Source: Neomonachus schauinslandi (lineage: Eukaryota > Chordata > Mammalia > Carnivora > Phocidae). Taken from it: DNA of 64,000 nt. The first letter of the stretch is position 1; each line of letters starts with the position of its first letter. The stretch covers positions 70,087,108 to 70,151,107 of the forward strand of contig NC_058404.1 of the NCBI RefSeq assembly GCF_002201575.2. Direction: 5' to 3'. Below, in pieces: positions 22,301-33,779 of the stretch. The translations under genes and the position numbers were made by a program. The notes beneath the pieces are model-generated. The model was not told the DNA's origin. It did no database searches and saw only the letters and a list, made by a program, of their open reading frames with translations.

Positions 22301-22870
22301 ATGGCCCAATTACCACACCCCTCATCACATATGTGTCTTCACATGCATGCATATATTGCAGCACTGTCGTGTTCTAGCAGGAGGGTTTATCTTCTATTCT
22401 ATGCATGGAAGAATGTATTTTGTAACTGTAGATAAATAAGGAAAGTTAGTGTTTGGCAATGTCAAGTTATGGTTAAGTAAGGTGACCAGAGAGAAGGAAG
22501 AAAGAAGAAAAGGATAAATTATGTGGAAAGAGTTTGGTCCTTCCATTGATCCTTTGAACTGATTTTGAACCCCACTGAAGAGTAGAGATAGAGATATCTG
22601 TGAAAGTATGGAGTTATTGTGTGTGTGTGTGTGTGTGTGCATGAGCATGCACAAAATGTTCCACAGAGGTTGCTCTTCTCCCCTACCTCTGAGCAAAGAC
22701 CAATTCAATTGAGCATCAAAATGATGACTTGCTTGAGGAGTACACAAATACCACTCTCTTGACAAAGACCCCAGCATTCCAGTCATGGGGTGTGGCATGA
22801 GACTGTACACAGCTGACAGTGATCTTGAGCCAGTGTAGGAGCAGAATTTGAAATTAAAAATGTAATATCT
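19335..22870. other. Long unique stretch, no gene seen
   Basis: About 3.5 kb with little repeat content. Frames at 19905-20183 (92 codons, Lys/Arg/Gln-rich), 20761-21045 (94 codons) and 22136-22435 (99 codons) do not resemble any protein I know. The section around 20800-21430 has higher GC than its surroundings. A (GT)n run lies at 22619-22640. Such repeat-poor spans sometimes hold conserved regulatory DNA, but nothing here proves it. Confidence 0.45.
22619..22640. repeat. (GT)n microsatellite
   Basis: About 11 uninterrupted GT units followed by a GCATGAGCATGCAC stretch. Confidence 0.9.
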
Positions 22871-23085
22871 GGGACACCTGGGTGACTCAGTTGGTTAAGC
22901 GTCTGCCTTCAGCTCAGGTCATGATCCCAGGGTCCTGGGATCGAGTCCCGCATCGGACTCCCTGCTCAGTGGGGAGTCTGCTTCTGCCTCTGCCTGCCTC
23001 TCCCCTTGCTTGTGCTCTCTCTCCCTGTCTCCCTCTCTCTCCCTTTCTCTCCCTGAAAAATAAATGAAATCTTTAAAAAACTAAA
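22871..23085 (+). mobile_element. CanSINE, plus strand, abutting an L1 tail
   Basis: Head GGGACACCTGGGTGACTCAG, CT-rich block at about 22995-23055, tail AAATGAAATCTTTAAAAAA. An L1 3' end follows within a few bases. No clear target duplication for the SINE alone. Confidence 0.93.
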
Positions 23086-23090
23086 TAAAG

Positions 23091-23247
23091 GTGAGTGGGG
23101 AGATGGGGTAACTGGGTGATGGACATTAAGGAGGGCACGTGATATAATGAGCACTGGGTGTTACATGCAAAGGATGAATAACTGAACTCTACATCTGAAA
23201 CTAATGATACACTATATGTTAACTAATTGAATTTAAATAAAATAAGT
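23091..23247 (+). mobile_element. Short L1 3' UTR fragment, plus strand
   Basis: About 157 bp of the L1 3' UTR (TGGGTGATGGACATTAAGGAGG to TATGTTAACTAATTGAATTT), ending in AAATAAAATAAG. Strongly 5'-truncated. Confidence 0.88.
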
Positions 23248-24361
23248 TTTAAAAAAATGAGATAAAATTGTTGGAAGGATATTGTCATGTCCTGAATCTT
23301 CAGAAAATACATTGCTTTCTTTTCATACTACATATATCTAAAGCTTTGCCTTGTGGTTTGATAATTCAGAATACTTTCAGAGAATAGGGATAAAGCTGTT
23401 TGGAATCGATGGTGAGAAAGAAATGCAAATCAATTTGGTCTATGGACGTGGCTGAGAAGGCAATGCTCATAGTTATGAAGTCACAGGGATCTGAGTAAAT
23501 TCAATTAATTAAGCACTTCAATTTATCAAGCACACTAAAAATTCTTTCTAATTTTAAAAAGTGGGTTAAACCTTGATTTCCAAATAGATAATAGAAATCA
23601 TATAAAATTTTCACTGAAACTCAGTAAATTAAAGCATCCTAAAAATCTCTACTAATTACTTTAGAAGTAGTTATTTTAGAAAGCTGAAAGACAAGGTAAC
23701 TAGATTATTTAGCCTAGCGTTCCACTTATATAGAAAGCCAACTGTATATGACATGCCTGTAACAGAAAAGGCAGAAAGTTAATTACTTTTATTGCTATTG
23801 CAGCCACTCTCTTGGATGCAGTCTTTTTTTTTTTAATTCAATAACAAAACCTGCTTATTCGCTTGTAACAGATCCCAACTGCACTGAAACTGCATTCTAA
23901 GTTAATGTTGGAAAAGTTACAGTTTAAATACTTCAGCATAATCATATTCTAGTCCAAACTATTTCTTTTATTTCAGAAATTATGATAACAATGGAGCTTC
24001 TAGTGTGGTTAAATACTATGACTCTTATTAACAAATACATGTTTGAAAATATTTTAATAATGAGACAAAAATTAACAGGACATTAAAAATATTCAAGTCT
24101 GGTATTTTTAGGTATATTTTGAGGGCAATGATTTGTTGGAGTGGCATGCTAGAGCTGGCTCCTACAGGCTGGCAGAAACTCATTGTGCACATCTCTTCCA
24201 AGTTCTTGTTCAATGGTATTATGTAGATTACTTGAAATCAGCCATGATGAGAGTATTTACACAATGGAAATCTGCAAGCATTATAAATTAGAGGACTCTT
24301 TTTGGGGTTTACTAGCGTACCAGTGGTGATGTAAAATATTGTTAACTAATAAAATCCTATA
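23248..24361. other. Unique DNA, no gene seen
   Basis: About 1.1 kb of AT-rich sequence. No frame or family recognised. Confidence 0.45.
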
Positions 24362-24378
24362 CAGAGTTTTTATTTTTA

Positions 24379-24971
24379 TTATTTTTTAATTTTCTTTAAT
24401 TTTATTTTATGTTATGTTAGTCACTACACAATACATAATCCGTTTTTGATGTGGTGATCCACAATTCATTGTTTTCGTATACACCCAGTGCTCCATGCAG
24501 TACGTGCCCTCCTTAATACCCGTCACCTGGTTCACTCATCCCCCCATCCCCCTCCCCTCTAGAACCCTCAGTTTGTTTTTCAGAGTCCATAGTCTCTCAT
24601 GGTTCGTCTCCCCCTCCGATTTCCCCCCTTCATTTTTCCCTTCTTTTTCCTAATGTCCTCCATGCTATTCCTTATGTTCCACAAATAAGTGAAACCATGT
24701 GATAATTGACTTTCTCTGCTTTACTTATTTCACTTAGCATAATCTCCTCCAGTCCCATCCATGTTGATGTAGAAGTTGGGTATTCATCCTGAGTAATATT
24801 CCATTGTATATATGGACCACATCTTCTTTATCCATTCATCTGCTGGAGGGCATCTCGGCTCTTTCCACGGTTTGGCTATTGTGGACATTGCTGCTATGAA
24901 CTTTGGGGTGCTTATGGCCCTTCCTTTCACTACATCTGTCTTTGGAGTAAGAACTTCTCAAACTCAATACC
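24379..24971 (-). mobile_element. L1 3' end with short 5' inversion, minus strand
   Basis: The minus strand holds the L1 tail, 3' UTR and end of ORF2 from 24379 to about 24952. The last 19 or so bases (about 24953-24971, GAACTTCTCAAACTCAA) match L1 ORF2 in the opposite orientation; the same word in reverse complement is at 49182-49198. Target duplications CAGAGTTTTTATTTTTA (24362-24378) and CAGAATTTTTATTTTTA (24972-24988) differ at one base. This fits twin priming with a very short inverted part. Confidence 0.75.
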
Positions 24972-25155
24972 CAGAATTTTTATTTTTAATGCTATGAGAT
25001 CAATGAATATTAGAATATTTTAATTTTGACTTCCTACTATTTTCTATTTTCTATTTTCAGCAATGAGGCTGAACCTCACCATTCCATGCCTTACATTACT
25101 AAGTAGTTCTTAACATCCTTTTTCATATAATTTGTTTTGACAAAATGTTGCTTTA

Positions 25156-25156
25156 T

Positions 25157-25187
<31 letters not shown>

Positions 25188-25195
25188 CACACACA
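25156..25195. repeat. (CA)n microsatellite
   Basis: About 14 CA units, a TTGC break, then more CA; it abuts the tail side of the old L1 at 25196. Confidence 0.92.
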
Positions 25196-26390
25196 ATTGT
25201 TTTAGGTTCATTACAAAATTAAGAAAGTACAGAGATTTCCCATATACTTCCTGCCCCCCAAACTTGCATAGCCTTCCCTATTATTACCATCTCCCCCCAG
25301 TATGGTATATTTGTTACAAGTGATGAATCTACATTGATACATAATTACTCATGTCCATACTTTACAATTCCCTTGTAGTGATGTACATTCTGTTGGTTTA
25401 GACAAATGTATAATGGCATGTATTCATCATTATGGTATCATACAGAGTATTTTGACTGCCCCCCAAAGTCCTTTGTGAGCTGCCTATTCATCCCCCACCC
25501 ACCCACTCCCCAGAGCCCAGAAACCACTGATCTTTTACTATCTTCATATTTTTGCTTTGTCAGAATGTTCATGTAGCTGGAATCACACAGGATTTAGCCT
25601 TCTCAGATTTGCTTCTTTTACTTAGTAGTATACATTTAAGCTTCATCCAGGTCTTTTTATGATGTGAAAGCTCATATCTTTTTAGTGCTAAATAATATTC
25701 CAATTCTAGATGTACCACAGTTATTTATCTATTCATATACTTAAGGACATCTTGGTTGCTTCTAAGTTTTGGCAATTATGAATAAAGCTTTTATAAACAT
25801 TAGTATACAGGTTTTTGTGTAGACATTAGTTTTCAACTCTTTTTGGTAAATACCAAGGAGAGTGATTGCTGCATTGTATGATAAGATTACATTTAATTTT
25901 GTTAGGAACTGCCAAACTGTCTTCCAAAGTGGCTGTACCATTTTGCATTTCCACCAGCTCTACATTCTTGCCAGGATTTTGTGTTGTCCGTTTTCCAGAT
26001 TTTGTCCATTTTAATAGCCCTGTAGTAGTATCTCATTGTTTTAATTTGCTCTCCCTGATGATGTATGAGGTGGATTATCTTTTCATATACTTATTTACCA
26101 TCCCTGTATCTTCTTTGGTGCAGTGTCTGTTAAGGACTTTGCCCATTTTGTTTTTTTTAAGATTTTATTTATTTATTTGGCAGAGAGAGACACAGCGACA
26201 GAGGGAACAAAAGCAGGGGGAGTGGGAGAGGGAGAAGCAGGCTTCCCGCCAAGCAGGGAGCCCGATGTGGGGCTCGATCCCAGGACCCTGGGATCATGAC
26301 CTGAGCTGAAGGCAGATGCTTAATGACTGAGCCACCCAGGCGCCCCAGACTTTGCCCATTTTTTAATCTGATTGTTTGTTTTCTATTTAA
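25196..26390 (-). mobile_element. Old L1 3' end (L1MA/L1MB-like), minus strand, split by a SINE
   Basis: Plus-strand landmarks TTTTAGGTTCATTACAAAATTAAG, GTACAGAGATTTCCCATATACTTCC and GCCAAACTGTCTTCCAAAGTGGC mark an old L1 3' UTR and ORF2 end in reverse. A CanSINE at 26150-26346 interrupts it, and L1 resumes to about 26390. No usable frame. Confidence 0.82.
26150..26346 (-). mobile_element. CanSINE inside old L1, minus strand
   Basis: GTTTTTTTTAAGATTTTATTT start, GGCAGAGAGAGACACAGCGACAG, end CACCCAGGCGCCCC. Perfect 15-bp duplication GACTTTGCCCATTTT at 26135-26149 and 26348-26362. Near-consensus, hence young. Confidence 0.96.
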
Positions 26391-26699
26391 GTACCAGTAA
26401 TGCTTGCTTAAGACTTCTATTTTATTTTTAAAAAGACATATTTTATTAAAGAGTTTATGTAATAATGGTATTACTTATTCTTTAAATAACTGGTAGATTT
26501 TGCAAAGGAATCCATCTGGACCTCTGTAAATAATGTTTCTTTTTTATCCAATTGCCTTCTAGATTTCCTCTCCATCTTTACTTTTTAGCAGTTTGAATAT
26601 GATATCTCTAGGCTTGAGTTTTGTGGAGAAGAAGATATTTTCCAGCTTTATAGTCTTTGAATTTTTTGGAAGTTCAGTTTAGTGTTTTTCATTATTTTG

Positions 26700-27060
26700 G
26701 GAAAATGTTCAGACAATATCTCTTCAATGTTTTGTTTTTGTTTTTGTTTTTTGGGGGGATTCTCTTTCCTCTTGCTTCTCCTGTGAAATCCTAATTACAT
26801 TCATGTTCAACCATCTGATGTCCTAAAGTGCAAAGTGCTCTCTTCATTATTTTGTTTCCTCTTTATTTATTTTTTGTATTTCAGTCTGGGTAACTTCTAT
26901 TGGCCTATCCACAAGTTTACTAATTCTTTCTTTGGTTGTGTTAAGTCTACATATGACTCTATTAAAGGCATTTTTCATCTCTGTCACTGTATTTTTCATT
27001 CCTAGTGTTTCAACTTGACTATTTCTTATAGTTTCCATTAATATGCTGAAATTACCTATT
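26700..27060 (-). mobile_element. Old L1/HAL1 ORF1-like fragment, minus strand
   Basis: On the minus strand, 26847-27038 encodes a 63-residue frame with TEMKNAFNRVICRLNTTKER, which follows the pattern of the L1 ORF1 protein coiled coil (TEMKN..D.LISRLDTAEERI). ORF1p is the RNA-binding chaperone of L1. Flanking sequence (26400-27300) looks like the same class of ancient element but I cannot bound it. HAL1, which carries only ORF1, is an alternative. Confidence 0.5.
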
Positions 27061-28436
27061 TATGCACATTGTGAAATTTTTCTATTGGAGCCTTTATCAC
27101 ATTAATCATAATTGTTTTAAATTCCCTGTCTGATGGTTTAAATTCCCATCTGGGTCATATACAAATATGATTATTTTAATTGGTTTGTCTCTTGACAGTG
27201 AAGTGTCTCTTGATTTGATTTTCTGTGATCACTGAATTTTTGGCTGAAAGCCAGACATCATGAGTAGGACAGTAGAAACTGACGTAAATAGTATTTTATG
27301 CCTAGAAATGGGCAATCCACTCGTTTGGCTCTGCCATTCACATTAAGGGCTCAGGGGTATATCTAGGTTGGTGTTTGCTGTTGCTATGTTTAATTTCAGT
27401 GTGGCACTAGCTTTAAATCTCTCTTGCATTCTTTGTGTTTACTGCTTTCAAGGGTTCTACACTCTGATCGTAACCAAAAATTAAACCTTTCAAAATTTAA
27501 TTCAATAGGCAGCTCTACCTTCCTTTCCTGCTTTTCCCTAGGTAAGCCAGTGTTTTCATGGCCATTTTGCTTTAGAATCACAACTCTATTTTTAGATAAA
27601 CAGTAATTGGTGGCCTTGTGACCTCAGCTTTTTGATGTATACAATGAATGTTGTGTCTTTGTGGATATTTCCTTATTGTTAGGATAGGAGAGATGCTCTT
27701 TCCAACATTTCATATTGTAAGCAGAAGCTAAAAACTCTTTTTTTTTTTTTCTTTTTGTATGCTTTGTACTGTTGGCTCCATTAGGAAACCGACAAATACA
27801 TTTTACTGTGTGAAATATTTCCTGGATGGAAAAAAAAACATGGAAAGAAGCAGTTAGAACAAATGATTGTTGCTAAAGTTAAATGTGTTATTAGCATAGC
27901 AGGGAATCTACAACACATCATCTTCATTGAATTATTTATGGAAATACATGTTTTATAAGGATGTGACAATTTGGTTATTTATCAGAAAAATACCTCTCAC
28001 AGACATTAATCATATTTTACAACTGAAGTCCTTGAAGTTTTTAATCTTTTAGAGACTTGGAACACTTTACAGACGGTATACATATCTCAAATTTTAGTTT
28101 GTAGTTTGCCAGATATAAGCTTGTCTTTAAAAATAAAAGGATGAAAAAGGGGGGGGGAAAGGTGTCAATTATCTACTGTGCTGTCATAGGAAATCTAGCT
28201 ATTTTAAGCACATCCTTCAGTGAGGGAACAACTCCACTTATCTTCTTCCAAACAACTTCAGATTTAGAATACACTGGTTCATTAAGTACTTTAAAATGCT
28301 ATTTAGTTGAGAAGAGGACAATCTCATGAGTGATGTTTGGGTAACCAGACAATTTGATCAAGATTTTGCCTCTTCCAAATATTTCCTATTGAAATTTGTA
28401 CTCAGAAATTTATTTTAAGTGAATATATAATAAAAA
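27061..28436. other. Unique or anciently repetitive DNA, no gene seen
   Basis: About 1.4 kb. The first few hundred bases may continue the ancient L1/HAL1 fragment. A T-run at about 27739-27750 and a G-run at 28150-28158 are the only simple features. Confidence 0.4.
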
Positions 28437-28450
28437 TGTATTTTTTAAAT

Positions 28451-28473
28451 TTTATTTTATTATGTTATGTTAG
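28451..28473 (-). mobile_element. Ultra-short L1 3' terminus insertion (about 23 bp)
   Basis: On the minus strand this reads CTAACATAACATAATAAAATAAAA-type sequence, identical in pattern to the last bases of the L1s at 24379 and 48258. It is flanked by TGTATTTTTTAAAT (28437-28450) and TGTATTTTTAAAT (28474-28486), a direct repeat differing by one T. It looks like an L1 insertion stopped after the last 20 or so bases. AT-rich DNA makes chance a real alternative. Confidence 0.45.
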
Positions 28474-28486
28474 TGTATTTTTAAAT

Positions 28487-31400
28487 AGTCTCTAGGCAGG
28501 ATAAAATTTCTATTTCCTTTCAGATGTCATTTTAAATTTTATAATTCTTTACATATAACCTAAATATGGGAAACACTTCCAAAAGGAGATATTGGCTTGA
28601 CTTTACCTTTAATAATGCTTAAAATAATGTGTTCAAAATATGCAAATAATGAGATCTTACATTTTCTGTAGTAACCGAGCAATAAATGGTACTTTTAAAT
28701 AAATTATAGAAATTTTGTCTTTATAATCCTGGATCTAAATCCATAAAAGGTAGGTATCACAATCAAAATCTTAGTTAACCTTCAGTCTGAGATTGCAGAG
28801 TAAATTTCTCTCTGTGTGTTTTTATCTTTTACACCAAGCAAAACTGTGGGAATGAGAAATCAAAATAGAAACTGCACCTTTGATGACACTAGAAGACACC
28901 TTTGTTCCCCAATCATGATAAGAATAAGAGGCTGTCAGGGGCAATAAAAATTGGACATATTGGGGAACGAGTCTAAGAGACACTGTGACAAATATCTCCT
29001 TTGATCCTCAGCCAGTTGCAGTGTACATACCATTAGATACATATAACAAACTTTCTGTTTGTGTATTTGCTCAATGATATTAATTAATGAAAAGAACAAA
29101 TATTAAAGCTCAATGTATTTTAGACACTGTATCAAGTATTAGAGATACTGGTACACTGTTCTTTCTAGTTTAATTTCTTGAAAAGTAATTAAAGACCAAT
29201 GCATCACCAGCATATTTTCACAAAATGGGGAACAGGAGGCTCCACCTATTCCCTTTTATATGCACAATTTTTATTTTTAAATGAATTCTCATTCCACTTT
29301 AAACAACCCTGGCTGTGATTTTATCCTAAGAATATGACATTTTCCCCACTTCAGCCATATAAAACTTCTGTTCTTTAAAATTCACTTTGGAAAATACTTT
29401 CTCCATTGTTCTATGTTGTTGATTTAATCTGTTATATGACAAAAATTAATTTCCAAGATGATATTTAAGTTGGCTGGGGGGAAAGCAATGGATTTGAAAG
29501 ACACAATAGAGAATTACTACCAACTAATTTATTCAGTGAATATCTGACTGGAAGAAACTAATGACAAGAGTCTGAAAGACAGGTTTAAGACTAAAGAGCC
29601 AAAATTCAGTGAATTCCCTGAGATGCTGAAGAGAACTTGGAACTCAAGATCTGTCTCTTGAATCTGTATTTTGAGTGTGTATCTGTATCTGAATGTCCCA
29701 TTGGATCCCAAGTATCTCAAGATGACAAATTTCAATTTATTTTTAGTAACTCGAACAAAGGTAGCCTTTTAGTAGTAAGAATCTTGATCTGAGTATTTCT
29801 TATTTACATGAGCGCATGCTCTGTATTTTCTTTATGGCCTATTCAATAACATCAAGAAAAATAATCAAGCTTTAATTCACTTTATCTTTTCATTTCATCA
29901 ATGCTTTCTAGAAATATTTTTATGAAAAGCTTCTTAGGATATGTACTTTATTTCTACTTTTTCATAAACTTAAGGGATGTGCCCTTGAATTTATATATAT
30001 TTTTAACTTCCAATTGCTCTAAATACTCAGATCATTAACTTTACCTTGTTCTTGTTGACATATATGGTGGTTGTTTCACTAAGCAAATATATAAATAAAA
30101 TTCACAATTCACCATGATACTAATACCTAATTTATTATGGTCCAAGTTTGTTGAAATTTTTAATTTATGTTGGCTTTATTTTATAAAGCTAAGAAAGCAG
30201 TTATTACTCTAACAGAGAGAATTTTTAGTCGTGAATTATAAGCAAAGTATTCTTTTCTAACTTACTCAGAAAGATGAACTCAGGATTAAGTAAGAAAGTA
30301 GTGAAGAGATTATTTAATATAACAGAATACAGTTTAGAAAAAAATCACTGGTTACTAATAAAGCAGATAAATTTTGTGAAGCTGAAAACTTTTTGAGGGC
30401 AGGGTTGTGTATTATTCATTTTTGTATTGACAAATCCTAACACAGTGATTGATACTTAAACTACCATTAAATGTATTATGTTTATTATTTTATCAAGTAA
30501 AACTATTACTGACTCACTACATGACTAAATAAATCAGTGGATGTGCCAATTTTCTGGGGAGCTTGATAATACTTAGAATTTTCCACATTGGTTCAATAGC
30601 ACTTGTGCAAACAAAAGAACTCTGAGCTGGACCTGCCACCTATGACTTACCACTACTAATCACCTGTTTGTACTGAGGCAAGATGCTCAGTGCTTGAGGT
30701 TTTTATTTCTTCATTTGTAGCCTGGGATGTTTCACTTATCTTTAATAATAAATTTAACTCAAAATTTCTCATCAAAACTAAACAGAAAAGTTTTTTCATA
30801 AGATTTTTAACTTTTAGGCTGATATTCTGTTTGTTTCTCCTTTTCCCTCAAATATGTGGATTTTCTTTTATAAATATGGAAAAGAGTCAACCCACTTTTT
30901 TTTCACTCAGCATAATCTCTACAAAGTGCAACTTTCTGCCTAATTAGTAAGGCATGGGCTCTACCCAGTAGATAGAAGTTGTGCCTATATAAACTCTCCA
31001 ATATGGTAAAGAATAAAGAACAAAAAATAATTCCCCTGGCCTGAAATAATAAGAACTATGAAGGATTGTTTTTCTCCCATTACCTGCAAGACCTGTCAGA
31101 AATGATCTATATTTTTGAAAAAAAATCTCTTTCTTTATCATTTCTTTGTTAAGCTAGTCCATGAATCTTTAACAGGAACATGTGAAAACTAAACTTTAGC
31201 TCAATGGTGAACACAAACGATACATCAACTTCCTTCCTTCCAACAGGCAGGAAGAAATCCATGAGCAAAGTGACATTAGAACTAATGAAGGCTCTCTGTA
31301 GTCTTTTCCCAGCCGTGCAGTGAACTCTTGTAAAAGTTTATCACTGACACAAAGGAAAAAAACAAACCTTACCAATACTTTGGGGTTTTTTTGGTCTACT

Positions 31401-32439
31401 GAATTTAATGCCATAGGTATAATTAAACTTACTGTAAACAGTAGCAATGAATTCAGTTTCCATGTGTAGTAAGTACCTATAGATAGGTAAATATTTATCT
31501 AAGTATTTAAGTTTCTTAAGATATATTTCTAGATTTTTTCAGTCAGCTCGATATTTTCATTTTTCATTCAATGACTCTAATGAAACACTTATTTGTAATT
31601 ACCTCTACTTGACACTTTTTTGGATTTCTAATATCCTCAGCACCATCTTAGTACAATAGATTACTTCTTTATTTTATCATGACCCACATTCAAAGAATCT
31701 TTGTTCCTCACTAAACTTCAACTCACTGCTGCATAGCTATTCTGCTATGTTCTCCACAAACAGTTGTAGACATGATTTTTGGTAACTAAGTTTTCTCTTT
31801 TAGATCATCAGCCACAATATATTGTAATTAATTAAATTAATAATTTACCTTCCCTTGTCTGGTCTCTTTAGATGCTTCGTTCTGTTGTCTATAAAATGTG
31901 AATGATGGCTAATCATCATTTCATATACCTATAATAAACTTCGTAAAGTCTTCAAAAAAGTATGACTTGAATAGGATAGAATTATACCAACAAGGATTAC
32001 AGAGGCCAAAGAAATGTCATATTTTCCTTTCATACTTATTTTGTCATGTCTTGCTATTTGAAAATGATATTAATAACACTAACTTCCCTTTTTATAATCT
32101 GAATTCATCCAAAATTATCAGCTCAGTACCAACAACAGTCATATACTTGCCTTTACTTTATTACAGAAACATAAAATGGCATATGTGGAAACACCCAAGA
32201 GACTATTATATTGAATTCCTTCATTTTATTCATGAATAAGTAGAGAATTGGAGGGCTTAAGATCATTTCTGTTTAGTTTGTTTAAATACTAGCAAAGTTA
32301 TCTTATCTACTGATTATTAAAATCCTCCTCTACTGAGATATTTGTGTCTGCTCTGTTCTTTTGCCCTCAAATTTCTTTGTCACCAGTTTTTCAATAACGT
32401 TCCTTATAATTTCTTGACCATCCAGTCAAACCTTATAAT
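28487..32439. other. Long repeat-poor stretch, no gene seen
   Basis: Nearly 4 kb of AT-rich sequence with no SINE, L1 or LTR that I recognise. Frames up to about 90 codons (for example 30690-30947 and 31967-32239) have no family resemblance and look like chance. Absence of SINEs over this length is notable given one SINE per 2 kb elsewhere. Confidence 0.45.
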
Positions 32440-33640
32440 TGCACATCTGACTATTTCTCTTTCCAAGCAAAGTGACCAACCAAATACACTGCCCAAAGTT
32501 CCACCCACTGGGGAGGATTTCCTTTCATGACCATCTTTGGGGATGTTCCAAAAAAAGCCTGGAGTTCTGAGCTGTCCACTTTTAGATGGTGTCCACATAT
32601 GGTGTCCGTACTTTTTTGCTGTGAAGTGAGTTATTTGATCAAAAGAGTTCCTTTGTCAAATGATAGTTGAGAACTCTCTATGAAGTGATAGGTGCAGGCC
32701 AAGAAACAGAAGCAAAGTAGGACAGGGGTGCCTGGGTGGCTCAGTCGTTAAGCGTCTGCCTTTGGCTCAGGTCATGATCTCAGGGTCCTGGGATCGAGCC
32801 CCACATTGGGCTCTCTGCTCGGCGGGAAGCCTGCTTCTCCTCTCCCACTCCCCCTGCTTGTGTTCCCTCTCTCACTGTGCCTCTCTCTGTCAAATAAATA
32901 AATAAAATCTTTAAAAAAAAAAAAAAGAAGCAAAGTAAGACAATGTAGCCCATGGGAACCGGGCATTTGGGTCACTTCTTCATGTAGCTTACTTGTGCCT
33001 TGTGGGCCTATTTGGCCCAATCACATATATGCTACTTCCATTTGATGAAAGAGGGTTGCTCTGCACACTCAAATGTATAGCTTGATGGGTCAGATAACAC
33101 CCACCTCATGATAGGCAGCTCAGGTCACATGGTAACTTAGTGGCACATTGTCAAGTGTTTAGTCTCTCCTGAGGCTCAGGAGCAGGCCAACAGCTGTTTC
33201 TCAAAAGGAGAGTATTTCTCTGCAGATGATGGCAGGGTGTTGCTCTAAAATCCAAAAGTCTTGTACTACAGTTTATGTATACGGGCTTGTCAAAGGCTCT
33301 AAACAGCATCCCTACCTGCCACCGAACCTTCAGCCCCATTGGATCTGCTGGATTGTATGGCCAAAGTGGTAGAACCGCTTGCACAGCAGCCTAGATCCAT
33401 TTCAGAGCCTTCTCGTGTTCTGGCCCTACTCAAAATTAGCTGCTTTTAAGATATTTCAGTAAATGGGCAAGAGTAATACACCCAAATGAGAGATATCTTG
33501 CTTCCAAAATCTAAAGAGGCCAACTAAGTGTTGTACCTCCATTTGGTTGTAGGAGGGATCAGGTGCAACAAATTATCCTTCACATTTGACATGCCCCACA
33601 GCTCTGGAGCCCTAGAAATTTCACTGTGGTAGAAAGCCCC
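32440..33640 (-). pseudogene. Endogenous retrovirus pol remnant (RT end/RNase H), minus strand
   Basis: The minus-strand frames at 33151-33384 and 32938-33020, and a further piece at 32404-32598, align in order with the end of reverse transcriptase and the RNase H region of a retroviral pol as I remember this class of mammalian ERV. It is broken by stops and by a CanSINE at 32725-32925. No LTR, gag or env is recognisable beside it. The copy is non-functional. Confidence 0.6.
32725..32925 (+). mobile_element. CanSINE inside ERV remnant, plus strand
   Basis: Head GGGGTGCCTGGGTGGCTCAGTCG, tail AAATAAATAAATAAAATCTTT plus A14. Flanks AGAAGCAAAGTAGGACA (32708-32724) and AGAAGCAAAGTAAGACA (32926-32942) give a 17-bp duplication with one mismatch. 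Confidence 0.96.
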
Positions 33641-33642
33641 TG

Positions 33643-33676
33643 GTAGATAGATAGATATTATCTATTTATCTATCTC

Positions 33677-33710
<34 letters not shown>

Positions 33711-33779
33711 ATCTATTATCTATCTATCCATCTATTATCAATTATCTATCTATCTGTCTATCATCTATCATCTATCATT
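33643..33779. repeat. (TATC)n microsatellite, compound
   Basis: Starts with a few GATA units, then an interrupted run of TATC/TATT units totalling about 135 bp, including CTATCATCTAT variants. It lies at the right edge of the ERV remnant. Confidence 0.95.

Noticed and set aside
22871..23085. CRISPR- or tandem-array-like repeated words across the window (CTGGGTGGCTCAG etc.)
   Set aside because: The repeats are dispersed SINE heads with separate target duplications, not a spaced array.
25866..26309. 147-codon plus-strand frame
   Set aside because: It crosses from reversed old L1 into a reversed SINE; the sequence is fully explained by these two elements.
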